From the NCBI RefSeq assembly GCF_046844695.1, contig NZ_CP177354.1:1-64000 (forward strand): 64,000 nt of DNA. Direction: 5' to 3'. Below are positions 18,504-27,071 of this stretch, piece by piece (within the stretch, counting starts at the first letter, position 1; each line of letters begins with the position of its first letter). The translations under genes were made by a program, and so were the position numbers. Below the pieces are notes generated by a model that was given only the letters and a program-made list of their open reading frames with translations, was not told the DNA's origin and did not search any database. Origin of the DNA: Pokkaliibacter plantistimulans. Its GTDB lineage: Bacteria > Pseudomonadota > Gammaproteobacteria > Pseudomonadales > Balneatricaceae.

Positions 18504-19421
18504 CTACGACGGCAACACCACCACCATGCTCTGCGCGGCGGCGCGCGCCAGCCACAGATGCAGACGGCTCAGCAGTTCGCTTTCGGCTAACCCAAGAGCC
18601 GCCGCGAACCTGCTCCAGTCGCACGGCTGGCCCTGCTGCAGCTGACGCACCATCGTCGCCTGCCAGGGCTCCAGCCGCACGACATTGACCCGGTACTGAT
18701 GGCGATAGACCAGTAATGACTGCGACGTCACAGCGGGCAACGGCGGCTTGTCCTGCTGTTCCCCCTGTTGCTGTGCCAGCAGATAGCGGTCTGTCTGCTG
18801 CAGGTAATCCAGCAGATCAAAATTCACATCCACCAGCTGACTGGTATCGGGCAGTTCCAGCACGGGCCAGCTCAGCCAGTGATCAGGCCGCCCGGTATCT
18901 GCTTCCCGCTGCTCAGTGCCCATCGCACGCAGCGCCCTGGCCTGCGCACGTTCCAGCCGGGCCAGTTGCTCTGGCAGCAGCAGTTGTGCCGCCGTATCAG
19001 CAGGCAGCCCGCTGCCCGCCGGTCGGGTACGACTGAGAAAGTCAGCAAAGCCTTCGCCCAGCTGGTACAGGCTGTAGTGGCGTGACGGCTGCTGTTCGAG
19101 ATAACCGATGGCGAACAGGCGGAACAGCGACTCACCCAGACAGACATGCAAGGCCGGAAACTCCGCCTGCAGGCACTCCAGCAGACGCAGGCGATAGCCC
19201 TCCTGATAGATGGCCAGCCGCTGTGCCGCCGACAACGCAGCCGATCCCTGAATACGCTCCTCCACCAGCCTGGTGTTGGCCTGTGGCCCGAGCAATACCC
19301 GCTCCAGCAACCAGCGTTGCTGCTCCGCCAGAGTGGGGGTATCGCAACGTTCATGTGTTTGTTCAGTACGCACACTGGCGGTCGGCCATGGCAGGTCTGT
19401 GGCAGGCAAGGTCTGACTCAT
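18504..19421 (-). CDS. DUF2063 partner protein of the MNIO enzyme (BufC/HvfC-like)
   Basis: A 305-residue protein with the DUF2063 pattern in its first 140 residues: RLAIYQEGYRLRLLECLQAEFPALHVCLGESLFRLF then GFADFLSR. Proteins of this type are the usual partners of DUF692 enzymes and are thought to recruit the peptide substrate. Its ATG overlaps the stop of the upstream DUF692 gene by 4 bases (ATGA), which points to translational coupling. The annotation as a DNA-binding protein found in databases is not supported by any helix-turn-helix I can see. Confidence 0.85.
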   Translation of the reverse strand: MSQTLPATDLPWPTASVRTEQTHERCDTPTLAEQQRWLLERVLLGPQANTRLVEERIQGSAALSAAQRLAIYQEGYRLRLLECLQAEFPALHVCLGESLFRLFAIGYLEQQPSRHYSLYQLGEGFADFLSRTRPAGSGLPADTAAQLLLPEQLARLERAQARALRAMGTEQREADTGRPDHWLSWPVLELPDTSQLVDVNFDLLDYLQQTDRYLLAQQQGEQQDKPPLPAVTSQSLLVYRHQYRVNVVRLEPWQATMVRQLQQGQPCDWSRFAAALGLAESELLSRLHLWLARAAAQSMVVVLPS

Positions 19422-20377
19422 GACAGCGGCTCCGCGATGTGCAGCTCACGGCCCACACTGGCGGCCACCGGGGTCGACAGCGATGACGCCGCCACGGCCA
19501 TCTCACGCTGCGGGATGTGTCCCTGTAATACCTCACGGGCCAGATTGAGCTCCGCCACCAGCTCAGGAAAGTCCGGAATCCGCGCATCCCACTCCAGCAG
19601 AGTAGCCACAGGCCGCTCACAGGCGCTGATCAGCTGCTGGTAGAGCCGCCAGACAGCGGTCGGCACCGGCTGATCATGGGTATCGATCAGATGCGTACCC
19701 ATATCGCTCGGGCCCGCCAGATGGCACTGCGCCACGGCCTGCAACGGCAGTCCCGCCAGGTACTGCTGCGGGTCGAAACCCAGATTGACGCTGCTGACGT
19801 AGATGTTGTTGACGTCCACCAGCAGCTGGCAGCCACTGCGTCGCACCAGCTCAGCCAGAAACTCCCACTCGTGGTATTCGTTCTGCTGGAAACAGAAATA
19901 GGTGCTGGGGTTCTCCAGCACCAGTGGCCGCGACAGATAATCCTGCACCTGCTGCACCCGGGCACAGACATGGTCGAGACTTTCGCGGGTCAGAGGCAGC
20001 GGCAGCAGATCATGGCTGTTGATCCCGAGCATGCCGGTCCAGCACAGATGATCGGAAATCCACGCCGGCTGCAGCTCACTGGCCAGCTGCCGGAGCTTAT
20101 GCAGATAGGCGGCATCCAGCGGCTCGCTGGCGCCGATAGACAGCGATACGCCATGCAGCACGATGGGGTAATGCTCACGCAGACGGAACAGCATGCGCCG
20201 GGCGTAGCCGTAGTGGTCGAGATAGTTCTCGGTGATGGCCTCGAACCAGTCGACACCACTTTGCTGCGGCAGCAGATGGCGCTCCAGCCAGGGGAAATGA
20301 CAGGAACGCAGGCCCACGCCAAAGCCCGGTGAAGGCGGTGGTGTGGCAGGCAAGCTACAGGAAGGAAATGCCGACAT
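19418..20377 (-). CDS. DUF692 multinuclear non-haem iron oxidase (MNIO, BufB/MbnB-like)
   Basis: A TIM-barrel enzyme of the DUF692/MNIO family, which uses two or three iron ions to oxidise cysteine (or other) residues in peptides; MbnB (methanobactin) and BufB (bufferin) are known members. Seen here: GFGVGLRSCHFPWL at the start, FEAITENY, VLHGVSLSIG, ISDHLCWTG, LVLENPSTYF, LLVDVNNIYVSSVNLG, QCHLAGPS, IDTHDQPV and LLEWDARIP, which hold the His, Asp, Glu and Asn metal ligands. 319 residues from ATG 20377; a GTG at 20488 would add 37 residues. Neither has a clear ribosome site. The upstream gene is a probable substrate. Confidence 0.9.
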   Translation of the reverse strand: MSAFPSCSLPATPPPSPGFGVGLRSCHFPWLERHLLPQQSGVDWFEAITENYLDHYGYARRMLFRLREHYPIVLHGVSLSIGASEPLDAAYLHKLRQLASELQPAWISDHLCWTGMLGINSHDLLPLPLTRESLDHVCARVQQVQDYLSRPLVLENPSTYFCFQQNEYHEWEFLAELVRRSGCQLLVDVNNIYVSSVNLGFDPQQYLAGLPLQAVAQCHLAGPSDMGTHLIDTHDQPVPTAVWRLYQQLISACERPVATLLEWDARIPDFPELVAELNLAREVLQGHIPQREMAVAASSLSTPVAASVGRELHIAEPLS

Positions 20378-20498
20378 AAGGAAACTCTGGGTCTGTACCG
20401 CAGCGGAGGCTGTCACATCAGAGCACGGCCACCGCCACGGAGGCTGACTTTTCAGTAGCCGCCTGCGGAACACGCCCGCAAGCGGCACCTACGGCAGA

Positions 20499-22652
20499 TC
20501 AGGTTGACGGCGGGAACGCCAGACGCAGATCTGAAGGTTGCGGCTTGTCACCGGCTTGCTTGCCCTGGCTTTGCAGCACCTTGGTGTAGGCTTCCCAGGC
20601 CACATCGTGCACCAGCTGGGCACGCGTGAAGGTCACCCCTTCGTTGGCAATGCGCTCCGGCGGCTGGTTGGGCTGCAGGTTATAGATCGCCATCAGGCCG
20701 CTGTCCGGATACAGCTGCGAGGCCGAGATCGGCACCGCACAGCCGCCCAGCGCACCGCAGGCGTTATCAGCAGGAGGTGAATACAGGGTGGGCGCACCAC
20801 AACCGGCCTGACCGCTGGCAGGGGTGGCTGCCAGTGAGCGGCAACCGGCGCCGCCACCACCGGTTTTCTGCACAAAGCCGCAGCCGCCCTCGCCTTTACA
20901 GGCATTGGAACCACGGCAGGTGTGAAATACCTCTTTGGAGGCACAGGCATTGGCGTCTTCGCCGGGCACCGGCTGAAACGCCATACCCTGACAGGCGTGA
21001 TAGAGATAATCGCGCTGCGCACCGGGGATGCGTTCGTATTCCCCCAGACTCAGATCAGGCGCCTGACCAAAGATCGCCCAGCAGATGGAAACCCGGTCAC
21101 CGGAGCCCGACATGGAGGGGAAGGGGAAATCGACCGACTCTGACGTCCAGTACTGATTGAGCACCGTGGTGATCCCGGCAATGGCACCGGCAGCGACGCG
21201 GCTCATTTCGGTAAAGTTGCTTTGCCCTCCGGCCTTGAGGTTGTTCAGTGCCTGCGCCACCGCGGCGGCCGAGGGCAACGTGGCGCTGTTGGGATTATCG
21301 GCATAGTCGGGCGTCTGCAGCAGATCGGCCTGCCAGATATTGCCCGCATTGTGCCAGTCCACCCAGGTGGTGATCTCACCGGAGCCCAGCAGCCCCTTCA
21401 CCTGCTGGAAGCGGTCATAGTGATCCACCACGCCACCGAAGAAGCGCGCATGAGCGCTGGCCGAGACCGGCAACGGCTGGCCCTGTTCGTCATACTGCAC
21501 ATAGTCTTCCTTCAGCGCCTGATAGTTGGGCTGATAGTTCTGCTGCACCGGAGCGCCCAGCAGCCCTTTCGGCAGGACCGGCGTGGGGTCCACCTTCATG
21601 GTGGCCCCTTCACCCTGATCGGTGATGGCGTTCATCAGCTGGAAGATCTGCTGCTTGGCCTGATCCGCGGTTTTGGCATCCACCACGGTTTTCATGCGCG
21701 GGAACTCGGCCAGCGGATGGCCCTGTCCTTCGGTATTGAACAGATCACGCTGCTGCGACGACGCATTGAACAGTACTTCAAACAGGCTGACTGTCGACCC
21801 CTTGACCAGATTCTGCTCGCCCAGCGCCTTCAGCAGCGCCTGATCCGCCCCGCTGATGTCATAGGTGATATTGAGGTAAGCCGCCAGACACTCATACATG
21901 GTAGCGATGGTGCCAAACAACGGCAGCTCGGCTTCCGTCGAAGTGGCGGTCCAGCTGGCGAAGGGCACACCGCCCAGCACGCCACCGGGTTTGGTTGCGA
22001 TGTATTTACCGCGGGCAGAGACCTTGATGCGGCTGGACAGCACATCGGACGGCTCTTCGATCAGTAACGCCAGATTGATGGCGTTGTCGTTCAGCTCATT
22101 CAGCGCCACCTTGACGTTGCTGTACACCGGATCGTCCAGATCGGTCACATCCAGAATATGCGGAATAGCGGTATTGGTCGGGCCATAGCAGGTCCAGCCA
22201 TTGTTCTTGTCCATCAGCAGCGGTGAGTTGAAGTTGGGGTGCAGCGCGGTCAGCACCGGGCCGGAAGACGACGACTGATAGCTGTTGCCCAGCGCACTGC
22301 AGATATTGGCCGCCATCTGCAGGTGCAGCATTTCCTGAATAAACACACTGAAGTAGAGGTTGCAGGCCTGCTGGTTGGCCGTCTGCGGATTGGGTGTGGG
22401 GCTGATGCCCGGCCAGCGGCGACCGTAATACAGCCCTTTCTGCCCCGCTGGCGTTTTCTCGGTAATGCTGTGCATGCCCTGAATGGAATACATGGTGGTC
22501 ATATACAGCGGAATGGTGAACAGCTCCACATTCACTGCCGCCTGCGCCAGACAGTGGACCGCATTCATATCGGCGGCCAGATGGGTGATGCTGCGGTTGG
22601 AGATGGCTGCGTTGTGCTCTACGTGAAAAGCCGCCAGACGTCGAAAGTCCAT
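20499..22652 (-). CDS. VioB-like ferritin-like protein with cysteine-rich tail
   Basis: A 717-residue protein without signal peptide. The first half looks like the ferritin-like domain of VioB/RebD-type proteins: NVELFTIPLYMTTMYS and FIQEMLHLQMAANICSALG (an ExxH iron motif). The C-terminal part (about residues 555-640) holds nine cysteines, among them C579, C585 and C591 in TCRGSNACKGEGGCG and a second NAC/GGC pair at C632 and C638. Such motifs resemble the modified cysteine cores of MNIO substrates. The gene lies directly upstream of the DUF692 enzyme on the same strand (11 bp before the alternative GTG). The ATG at 22652 follows AAGGGAG. Function is unknown. Confidence 0.75.
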   Translation of the reverse strand: MDFRRLAAFHVEHNAAISNRSITHLAADMNAVHCLAQAAVNVELFTIPLYMTTMYSIQGMHSITEKTPAGQKGLYYGRRWPGISPTPNPQTANQQACNLYFSVFIQEMLHLQMAANICSALGNSYQSSSSGPVLTALHPNFNSPLLMDKNNGWTCYGPTNTAIPHILDVTDLDDPVYSNVKVALNELNDNAINLALLIEEPSDVLSSRIKVSARGKYIATKPGGVLGGVPFASWTATSTEAELPLFGTIATMYECLAAYLNITYDISGADQALLKALGEQNLVKGSTVSLFEVLFNASSQQRDLFNTEGQGHPLAEFPRMKTVVDAKTADQAKQQIFQLMNAITDQGEGATMKVDPTPVLPKGLLGAPVQQNYQPNYQALKEDYVQYDEQGQPLPVSASAHARFFGGVVDHYDRFQQVKGLLGSGEITTWVDWHNAGNIWQADLLQTPDYADNPNSATLPSAAAVAQALNNLKAGGQSNFTEMSRVAAGAIAGITTVLNQYWTSESVDFPFPSMSGSGDRVSICWAIFGQAPDLSLGEYERIPGAQRDYLYHACQGMAFQPVPGEDANACASKEVFHTCRGSNACKGEGGCGFVQKTGGGGAGCRSLAATPASGQAGCGAPTLYSPPADNACGALGGCAVPISASQLYPDSGLMAIYNLQPNQPPERIANEGVTFTRAQLVHDVAWEAYTKVLQSQGKQAGDKPQPSDLRLAFPPST

Positions 22653-23179
22653 GGATTTCTCCCTTACAAGCCAGATCAGGTTTGGTCAGATTATTGGTGT
22701 AGGACGACGTAAATTGCCGGTACAAGCACGACGGGAGCGGAAAGTGGTTGTTTTTATTCGGTTCCGTCTTCTCCAGCATGGCTGCCAGTTAACAGCCAAG
22801 TGGAACTATAGTTCGTTATTTTGAAAATGCACAATTTAAAAATTATAAAAATTTTTATTAACAATAATTTAAAATATAACTGCATCCGGTTTGCCAACAT
22901 ATCTAAAAATACAAAAAAATATTTGCAAAAAAATCCTATGCCTTACACAATAAGACATTGTAACAAAATGCACCAATATATTTATAAACAGAAGACAAGC
23001 ATAATCACAGCCAAGAACTTAAATTCAACCTTAAAGAAACTTAAATAATTGAAGAATCAGCATGTTAACAATTTACAAATGTGGCAACTAGATCTTTGAT
23101 CTTAAATAAGATTCAGCATTTACTCAGGTCTAGCAACACACTTCTTGGAGCTAACACCCAATTAGATCGGAGACTAAGT
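22653..23179. other. AT-rich intergenic stretch
   Basis: About 527 bp between divergent genes; base composition changes sharply to AT-rich near 22800. A 75-codon frame (22821-23048) is Lys/Asn/Ile-rich, lacks a ribosome site and looks like chance. It must contain the promoters for the ferritin-like cluster and for the operon at 23180. No other structure was seen. Confidence 0.5.
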
Positions 23180-23659
23180 ATGAAACATCACTTGGCCTAT
23201 TTCATAACCACAGTCTGCTTATGCCTACATAGCACCTGCTTTGCGATTCCAGCATATCCACCATATCCCTCACTAGATGAACCAAAGCCAATACTATTAT
23301 CTTCTTGTATTAAGAGTGCGCATCGTTTACCAGAACTAGAAGCTTGTCGAAACGAAATTCGTTTACAGAGGGAGGAACTCGAAGAATACAACGTTCAACT
23401 AAAGAGGTATTGCGATAGCATCGTGAATTTTGATGGAGTCATTAGGCGACATGCAATTAAAGGCGAACTAAGCTGGGAAGAATATGAGACCATAAAAGAT
23501 AAAATCTCATATAGCATTACAGAGTGCCTACCTGATACAGGATCCACTTATAAAGTCTACCGCTCACGGATGCGTGAGTATCGAAACTTAATTTCAGCCT
23601 ACTCAATACAGTATGATCTAATCATTAATGGTAGAGTATCTTTAGGGGATAAAAAATGA
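23180..23659 (+). CDS. exported protein, unknown
   Basis: A 159-residue protein, not recognised. It has a Sec signal peptide (MKHHLAYFITTVCLCLHSTCFA), then a short Pro/Tyr-rich segment (IPAYPPYPS), a helical Glu/Arg-rich part (about residues 50-75) and four more cysteines, fitting disulphides in the periplasm. GGAG lies seven bases before the ATG. It overlaps the next gene by 4 bases (ATGA). The AT-rich composition and codon use differ from the flanking core genes and suggest horizontal transfer. An immunity or accessory role to the nearby hydrolase is only a guess. Confidence 0.65.
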   Translation: MKHHLAYFITTVCLCLHSTCFAIPAYPPYPSLDEPKPILLSSCIKSAHRLPELEACRNEIRLQREELEEYNVQLKRYCDSIVNFDGVIRRHAIKGELSWEEYETIKDKISYSITECLPDTGSTYKVYRSRMREYRNLISAYSIQYDLIINGRVSLGDKK

Positions 23660-24042
23660 GCAACTACCTAAATATTGCCATTAGTACTTTAGCTTTTCTA
23701 GCTGCACCATTCTTTTTTTCCATTCTTTTATCCGTCACTTTAGGCGTGATAACAGCTTTGTACGTTTTGGGAAATTCGCGGATCAAAAGAGCGATAGGAT
23801 TCTGCGCAATGTTCGGGGGGTATGGTGTTGCTCTTGGATTTTTTGCAGGCGCATCAAAAGAGCCGATCATTGGAACAATACTGTCTACCGTAGTCACTTT
23901 TGTTTCTGGATATTTCATACATATAATGTCAAAAGATATGAATCCACGATTAAAATCACTCATTCCATCAGCTGTTTTATCATTTATATTTTCACTTCTA
24001 TATACCGCTACATATGTAGTAAAAGTCAACACAGCAATGTAG
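23656..24042 (+). CDS. small four-helix membrane protein, unknown
   Basis: A 128-residue, very hydrophobic protein with about four predicted membrane segments (around residues 5-40, 46-64, 72-90 and 104-124) separated by short loops such as GNSRIKRA and SKDMNPRLKS. No family recognised. It is coupled to the exported protein upstream through an ATGA overlap, and shares its AT-rich composition. Confidence 0.6.
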   Translation: MSNYLNIAISTLAFLAAPFFFSILLSVTLGVITALYVLGNSRIKRAIGFCAMFGGYGVALGFFAGASKEPIIGTILSTVVTFVSGYFIHIMSKDMNPRLKSLIPSAVLSFIFSLLYTATYVVKVNTAM

Positions 24043-24449
24043 CACGATTTTATTCCTCCATCATCGGAGTAAAAGATTAACAATACATTCACACATTCAA
24101 ATTTCTCAGAAAGACCTTAGAACAGCCAACTTCGATAGCCATTTAACTTTCCAAACTAGTAACTTCATCAACACCTCGCAATCGGCAATATACATTATTT
24201 GTCACTAGATAACACATATACATACAAATATTGAAAACCAACATTTACTCTCTTTACTAAGATATTTACTAGCCGCCACTTCATCTTGATATAGACCACC
24301 AATATTGATATAACCCCGACCTGTCGATTTCTCAGTATGGACGAGAGCGCATCAGGTTATCGCTGTTTCACCTGCCCAGCTGCATCTGCCATGTAGTCGA
24401 AAGAGTCGCCACCCAAGGACTTAGATTGACTCATTGATAGGGAAGCAAT
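24043..24449. other. AT-rich gap, nothing recognised
   Basis: About 407 bp with stop codons in all frames, AT-rich until about 24330 and then returning to average composition. It probably carries the promoter of the hydrolase at 24450. It is not similar to the upstream region of the second hydrolase copy at 47562. Confidence 0.5.
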
Positions 24450-25088
24450 ATGGCTTTTTACCCCAATACCACCAGCTCAGCGGATCAGGTCAACAGTACA
24501 ACGCAATGGATTACTAAGGATGCCCTGCGCCGCGGTGACATTATTGCCGTCCGTGCAAATTCTGCAGGCTCACGAATGATCAGAGCCACCACTAACTCCC
24601 CTTTCAGTCACCTTATTCTCTATCTCGGTAATGGCCTTGCTATTGATGCCATGCCAGACCCTGTCGGCGTCAAACGAGATCTGCTGTCACGCAAGTTGCA
24701 AGAGGGTCACTACAGCTTCGCCGGAGTTTTCAGACATCGCTCAGCCTCTGACTCTCAGCTCTCCCTTGTGGCCAATTGGGCTGGCTCGCAAATCAATAAA
24801 CCCTACGATAATGCCAGCGCCGCACGGGTCGGCTTGCAACCGGGTGCCCGCACTGCCGGGCTTCGCTATACCACTCCCGGCGCACTGGTCACGCTGATTG
24901 ATGTGAATCAGGCGAACAGTAATCCGCTTGGTGAAGATGCCAGTTTTATGTGCAGCGAGCTGGTATTCCGCGCGTTTCAGGTAGCAGGCATTCCCCTGAG
25001 TGAACGGCCTGCTGCCACCCTTGGCCCTGGCAGTGTGCTCAGTGTGTCAACCCTGGCCTTTGTTGGCAGGCTGGAGGGAGTGAAATGA
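24450..25088 (+). CDS. permuted NlpC/P60 (YiiX-type) cysteine hydrolase, copy 1
   Basis: A 212-residue protein of the YiiX/YebB-like (Peptidase_C92) group of circularly permuted NlpC/P60 papain-fold enzymes. The catalytic His comes first (His54 in SPFSHLILYLGNG after RRGDIIAV) and the Cys late (Cys168 in EDASFMCSELVFRAFQVAG), with NKPYDNASA between. No signal peptide. The ribosome site AGGGAAG precedes the ATG. It overlaps an exported partner by ATGA; the same pair recurs at 47562-48808. A cytoplasmically made hydrolase coupled to a periplasmic protein is the arrangement of toxin/immunity pairs such as type VI amidase effectors, but no secretion gene is in the window. Confidence 0.8.
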   Translation: MAFYPNTTSSADQVNSTTQWITKDALRRGDIIAVRANSAGSRMIRATTNSPFSHLILYLGNGLAIDAMPDPVGVKRDLLSRKLQEGHYSFAGVFRHRSASDSQLSLVANWAGSQINKPYDNASAARVGLQPGARTAGLRYTTPGALVTLIDVNQANSNPLGEDASFMCSELVFRAFQVAGIPLSERPAATLGPGSVLSVSTLAFVGRLEGVK

Positions 25089-25690
25089 AACAGCTGATCA
25101 CGCTCATGTTCACCGCTTGGGCATTACTCGCAGGTATCGAAGGCTGCAAGGCGGATTACCCTGATACGTTGCCGGGGCATAACCAAACCCAAGCAGAGGA
25201 TCAGGGCATTCAGGGGCCGTTGCATGTTGATCAACAATGGCAAACCGTCACCTTTGCCAAACCACTGCTGATCAATCGCAAAGGCACTCAGGATATTCAT
25301 ATTGGCCTGAACCCTGAGCACTTTACCGACAGCGCAACATGGCATATCCAGCACACCAGCGGCTTTACCATTGGCGATCTGCTGCCCGATGAACGCTACA
25401 ACGGGAACGGCATCAGACGCCTCAGTGACGGCACGCTCATTGAACCGGATATTCGCCTGGTTGCTGACAACGGCCAAACCATTCCTGTCACCATGATCGG
25501 TGTACAACGCTGGAGCAATGGCGCATTCAGCATTATGTGCGGTCTGTTATCCGGCAAAGCACCGGATCAGCAACCCCTTGCTTACCCTGAAGACATAACA
25601 ACCTTCACGGCCATACAGATCAGATCAGATATACCTTTTGATGCCACTTATTTCCTCTGGCGCATGGACTACTACCCCGGCCTGTACTGA
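25085..25690 (+). CDS. exported partner of the YiiX-type hydrolase, copy 1
   Basis: A 201-residue secreted protein, family not recognised. The N-terminus is a signal peptide (LITLMFTAWALLAGIEG) followed at once by Cys; the site IEGC is a poor lipobox, so a free periplasmic protein is as likely as a lipoprotein. The mature part shares many blocks with the second copy at 48194: EDQGI-GP-H, IHIGLN, NGNGIR, LIEPDI and YFLWRMD-YPG at the end. It is translationally coupled to the hydrolase (ATGA). Inhibitor or immunity protein is inferred only from this layout. Confidence 0.7.
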   Translation: MKQLITLMFTAWALLAGIEGCKADYPDTLPGHNQTQAEDQGIQGPLHVDQQWQTVTFAKPLLINRKGTQDIHIGLNPEHFTDSATWHIQHTSGFTIGDLLPDERYNGNGIRRLSDGTLIEPDIRLVADNGQTIPVTMIGVQRWSNGAFSIMCGLLSGKAPDQQPLAYPEDITTFTAIQIRSDIPFDATYFLWRMDYYPGLY

Positions 25691-26306
25691 CAAGCCTCTG
25701 AGGTACGCACCCGGTGCGGTTCGTACCTCACCGCCACCCTACAAGAAATTCAGCCGCTCCCACAGAGACTGGCGGTGCCCCCGCACAACGCCCCCTGTCC
25801 GCTGGCAGCACTGCGTCGGTGCTGACGGTCTCGGCACGCTATGACCCCCTGCACCGGCCCAAGCATTTTCTGCTGCCATTCCGGCCAGATCACAGCATTC
25901 CCTGCTGCCTGACCCGCTCTGCTGACCCCCCGGCTGCGGTCGGTTTATCCTTCGACCGCTCGCATATCCCCGTTTTATGCGGCCTGCAGAGCAGACGATG
26001 TTCAAAACAGTGCAAAAAACGTCCAGATGCGCGGCACTGAAGCACGCCGCAGACTCTGCTGTGAACCCTGCTAAAAAAGTGCTTTTGTGTTTTCACACCC
26101 CTTGTTTAAACGTCTTCTGCTGAATTCCCTGTGCTGTAATGAATTCATCAAGCCAGCACGGTACCTGCCCTGCAGCGCACTCCTTGTTTGTTCCGTCCTC
26201 AGTCGACGGTACCAACAGCCGCTGCGCAGCACACCGCAGGGTGTGCTGGAACGATTACCCGGACTCAGATCCATTCGCCCGACTACTCACAGGACTGGAT
26301 TGCACC
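25691..26306. other. 616-bp gap with one REP-like hairpin
   Basis: No credible gene. Just past the partner gene a 9-bp perfect inverted repeat (TGAGGTACG 25699-25707 with CGTACCTCA 25722-25730) closes on a 14-base loop; its right half recurs near 51241 and, inverted, near 62560. The hairpin may serve as terminator. The remainder lacks recognisable structure. Confidence 0.6.
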
Positions 26307-26981
26307 ATGAGCGTTATTCGCCCCAAATACATCACGTTTGACTGCTACGGCACCCTGACCAACTTCCAGATGGCGGCCATGACCCGTGAACTGTTTGCTG
26401 ATCGCATCAGCGCCGAGCAGATGCCGCTGTTCGTCAAGGACTTCGGCAGCTTCCGTCTCGACGAAGTGCTGGGCGCCTGGAAGCCCTACGAAGAAGTGGT
26501 GAAAACCGCGCTGGAGCGCACCTGCAAACGCTGGGGTATCACCTACAAGGACGAAGAAGGCCAGCTCTACTACGACGCGGTGCCTACCTGGGGCCCCCAC
26601 GCTGACGTGCCTGCCGGTCTGGCCAAGGTCGCTAAGGAAATCCCGCTGGTGATTTTCTCCAACGCCTGTGATGACCAGATCATGTCCAACGTCGACAAGC
26701 TGGGAGCACCTTTCTACAAGGTCTTCACTGCGCAGCAGGCACAGGCTTACAAGCCCCGTCTGGCGGCGTTCGAGTACATGCTGGATAACCTCGGCTGTGG
26801 CCCAGAAGACGTCCTGCACGTTTCCTCCAGCTTCCGTTATGACCTGTTCTCTGCCCACGACATGGGCATCAAAAACAAAGCCTTCGTGGCCCGTGGCCAT
26901 GAGCAGCCCGCCAACAGCATCTACGAATACCATCAGATCCCCGATATCGGTGGTCTGGCCGGTCTGGTCGGTCTGGAATAA
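26307..26981 (+). CDS. haloacid dehalogenase type II-like hydrolase
   Basis: A 224-residue HAD-superfamily protein of the L-2-haloacid dehalogenase (type II) group. The nucleophile Asp lies in TFDCYGTLTN (about residue 11), motif II in IPLVIFSNACDDQ, the Lys in QAYKPRLAAFEYML and the acidic motif near VSSSFRYDLFSAHDMG. The start at 26307 follows TGCACC; frames reaching back to 26139 are not conserved-looking. It opens the catabolic cluster with the FAD oxidase 90 bp downstream. Dehalogenation is a family name; the real substrate may be a phosphate ester. Confidence 0.85.
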   Translation: MSVIRPKYITFDCYGTLTNFQMAAMTRELFADRISAEQMPLFVKDFGSFRLDEVLGAWKPYEEVVKTALERTCKRWGITYKDEEGQLYYDAVPTWGPHADVPAGLAKVAKEIPLVIFSNACDDQIMSNVDKLGAPFYKVFTAQQAQAYKPRLAAFEYMLDNLGCGPEDVLHVSSSFRYDLFSAHDMGIKNKAFVARGHEQPANSIYEYHQIPDIGGLAGLVGLE

Positions 26982-27071
26982 CAGCACGGCATATTCACGG
27001 CGGACTCACCCGCCGTGATTAAGCACCGCGCCTCCCGCAGTCATTCACCCTCAGGCATCAAGGAATACACC

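Noticed and set aside
18504..19421. DNA-binding transcription factor
   Set aside because: The database-style name for DUF2063 is not backed by a helix-turn-helix; linkage to DUF692 points to an MNIO partner.
22821..23048. 75-codon AT-rich frame
   Set aside because: Lys/Asn/Ile composition expected from AT-rich random DNA, no ribosome site.
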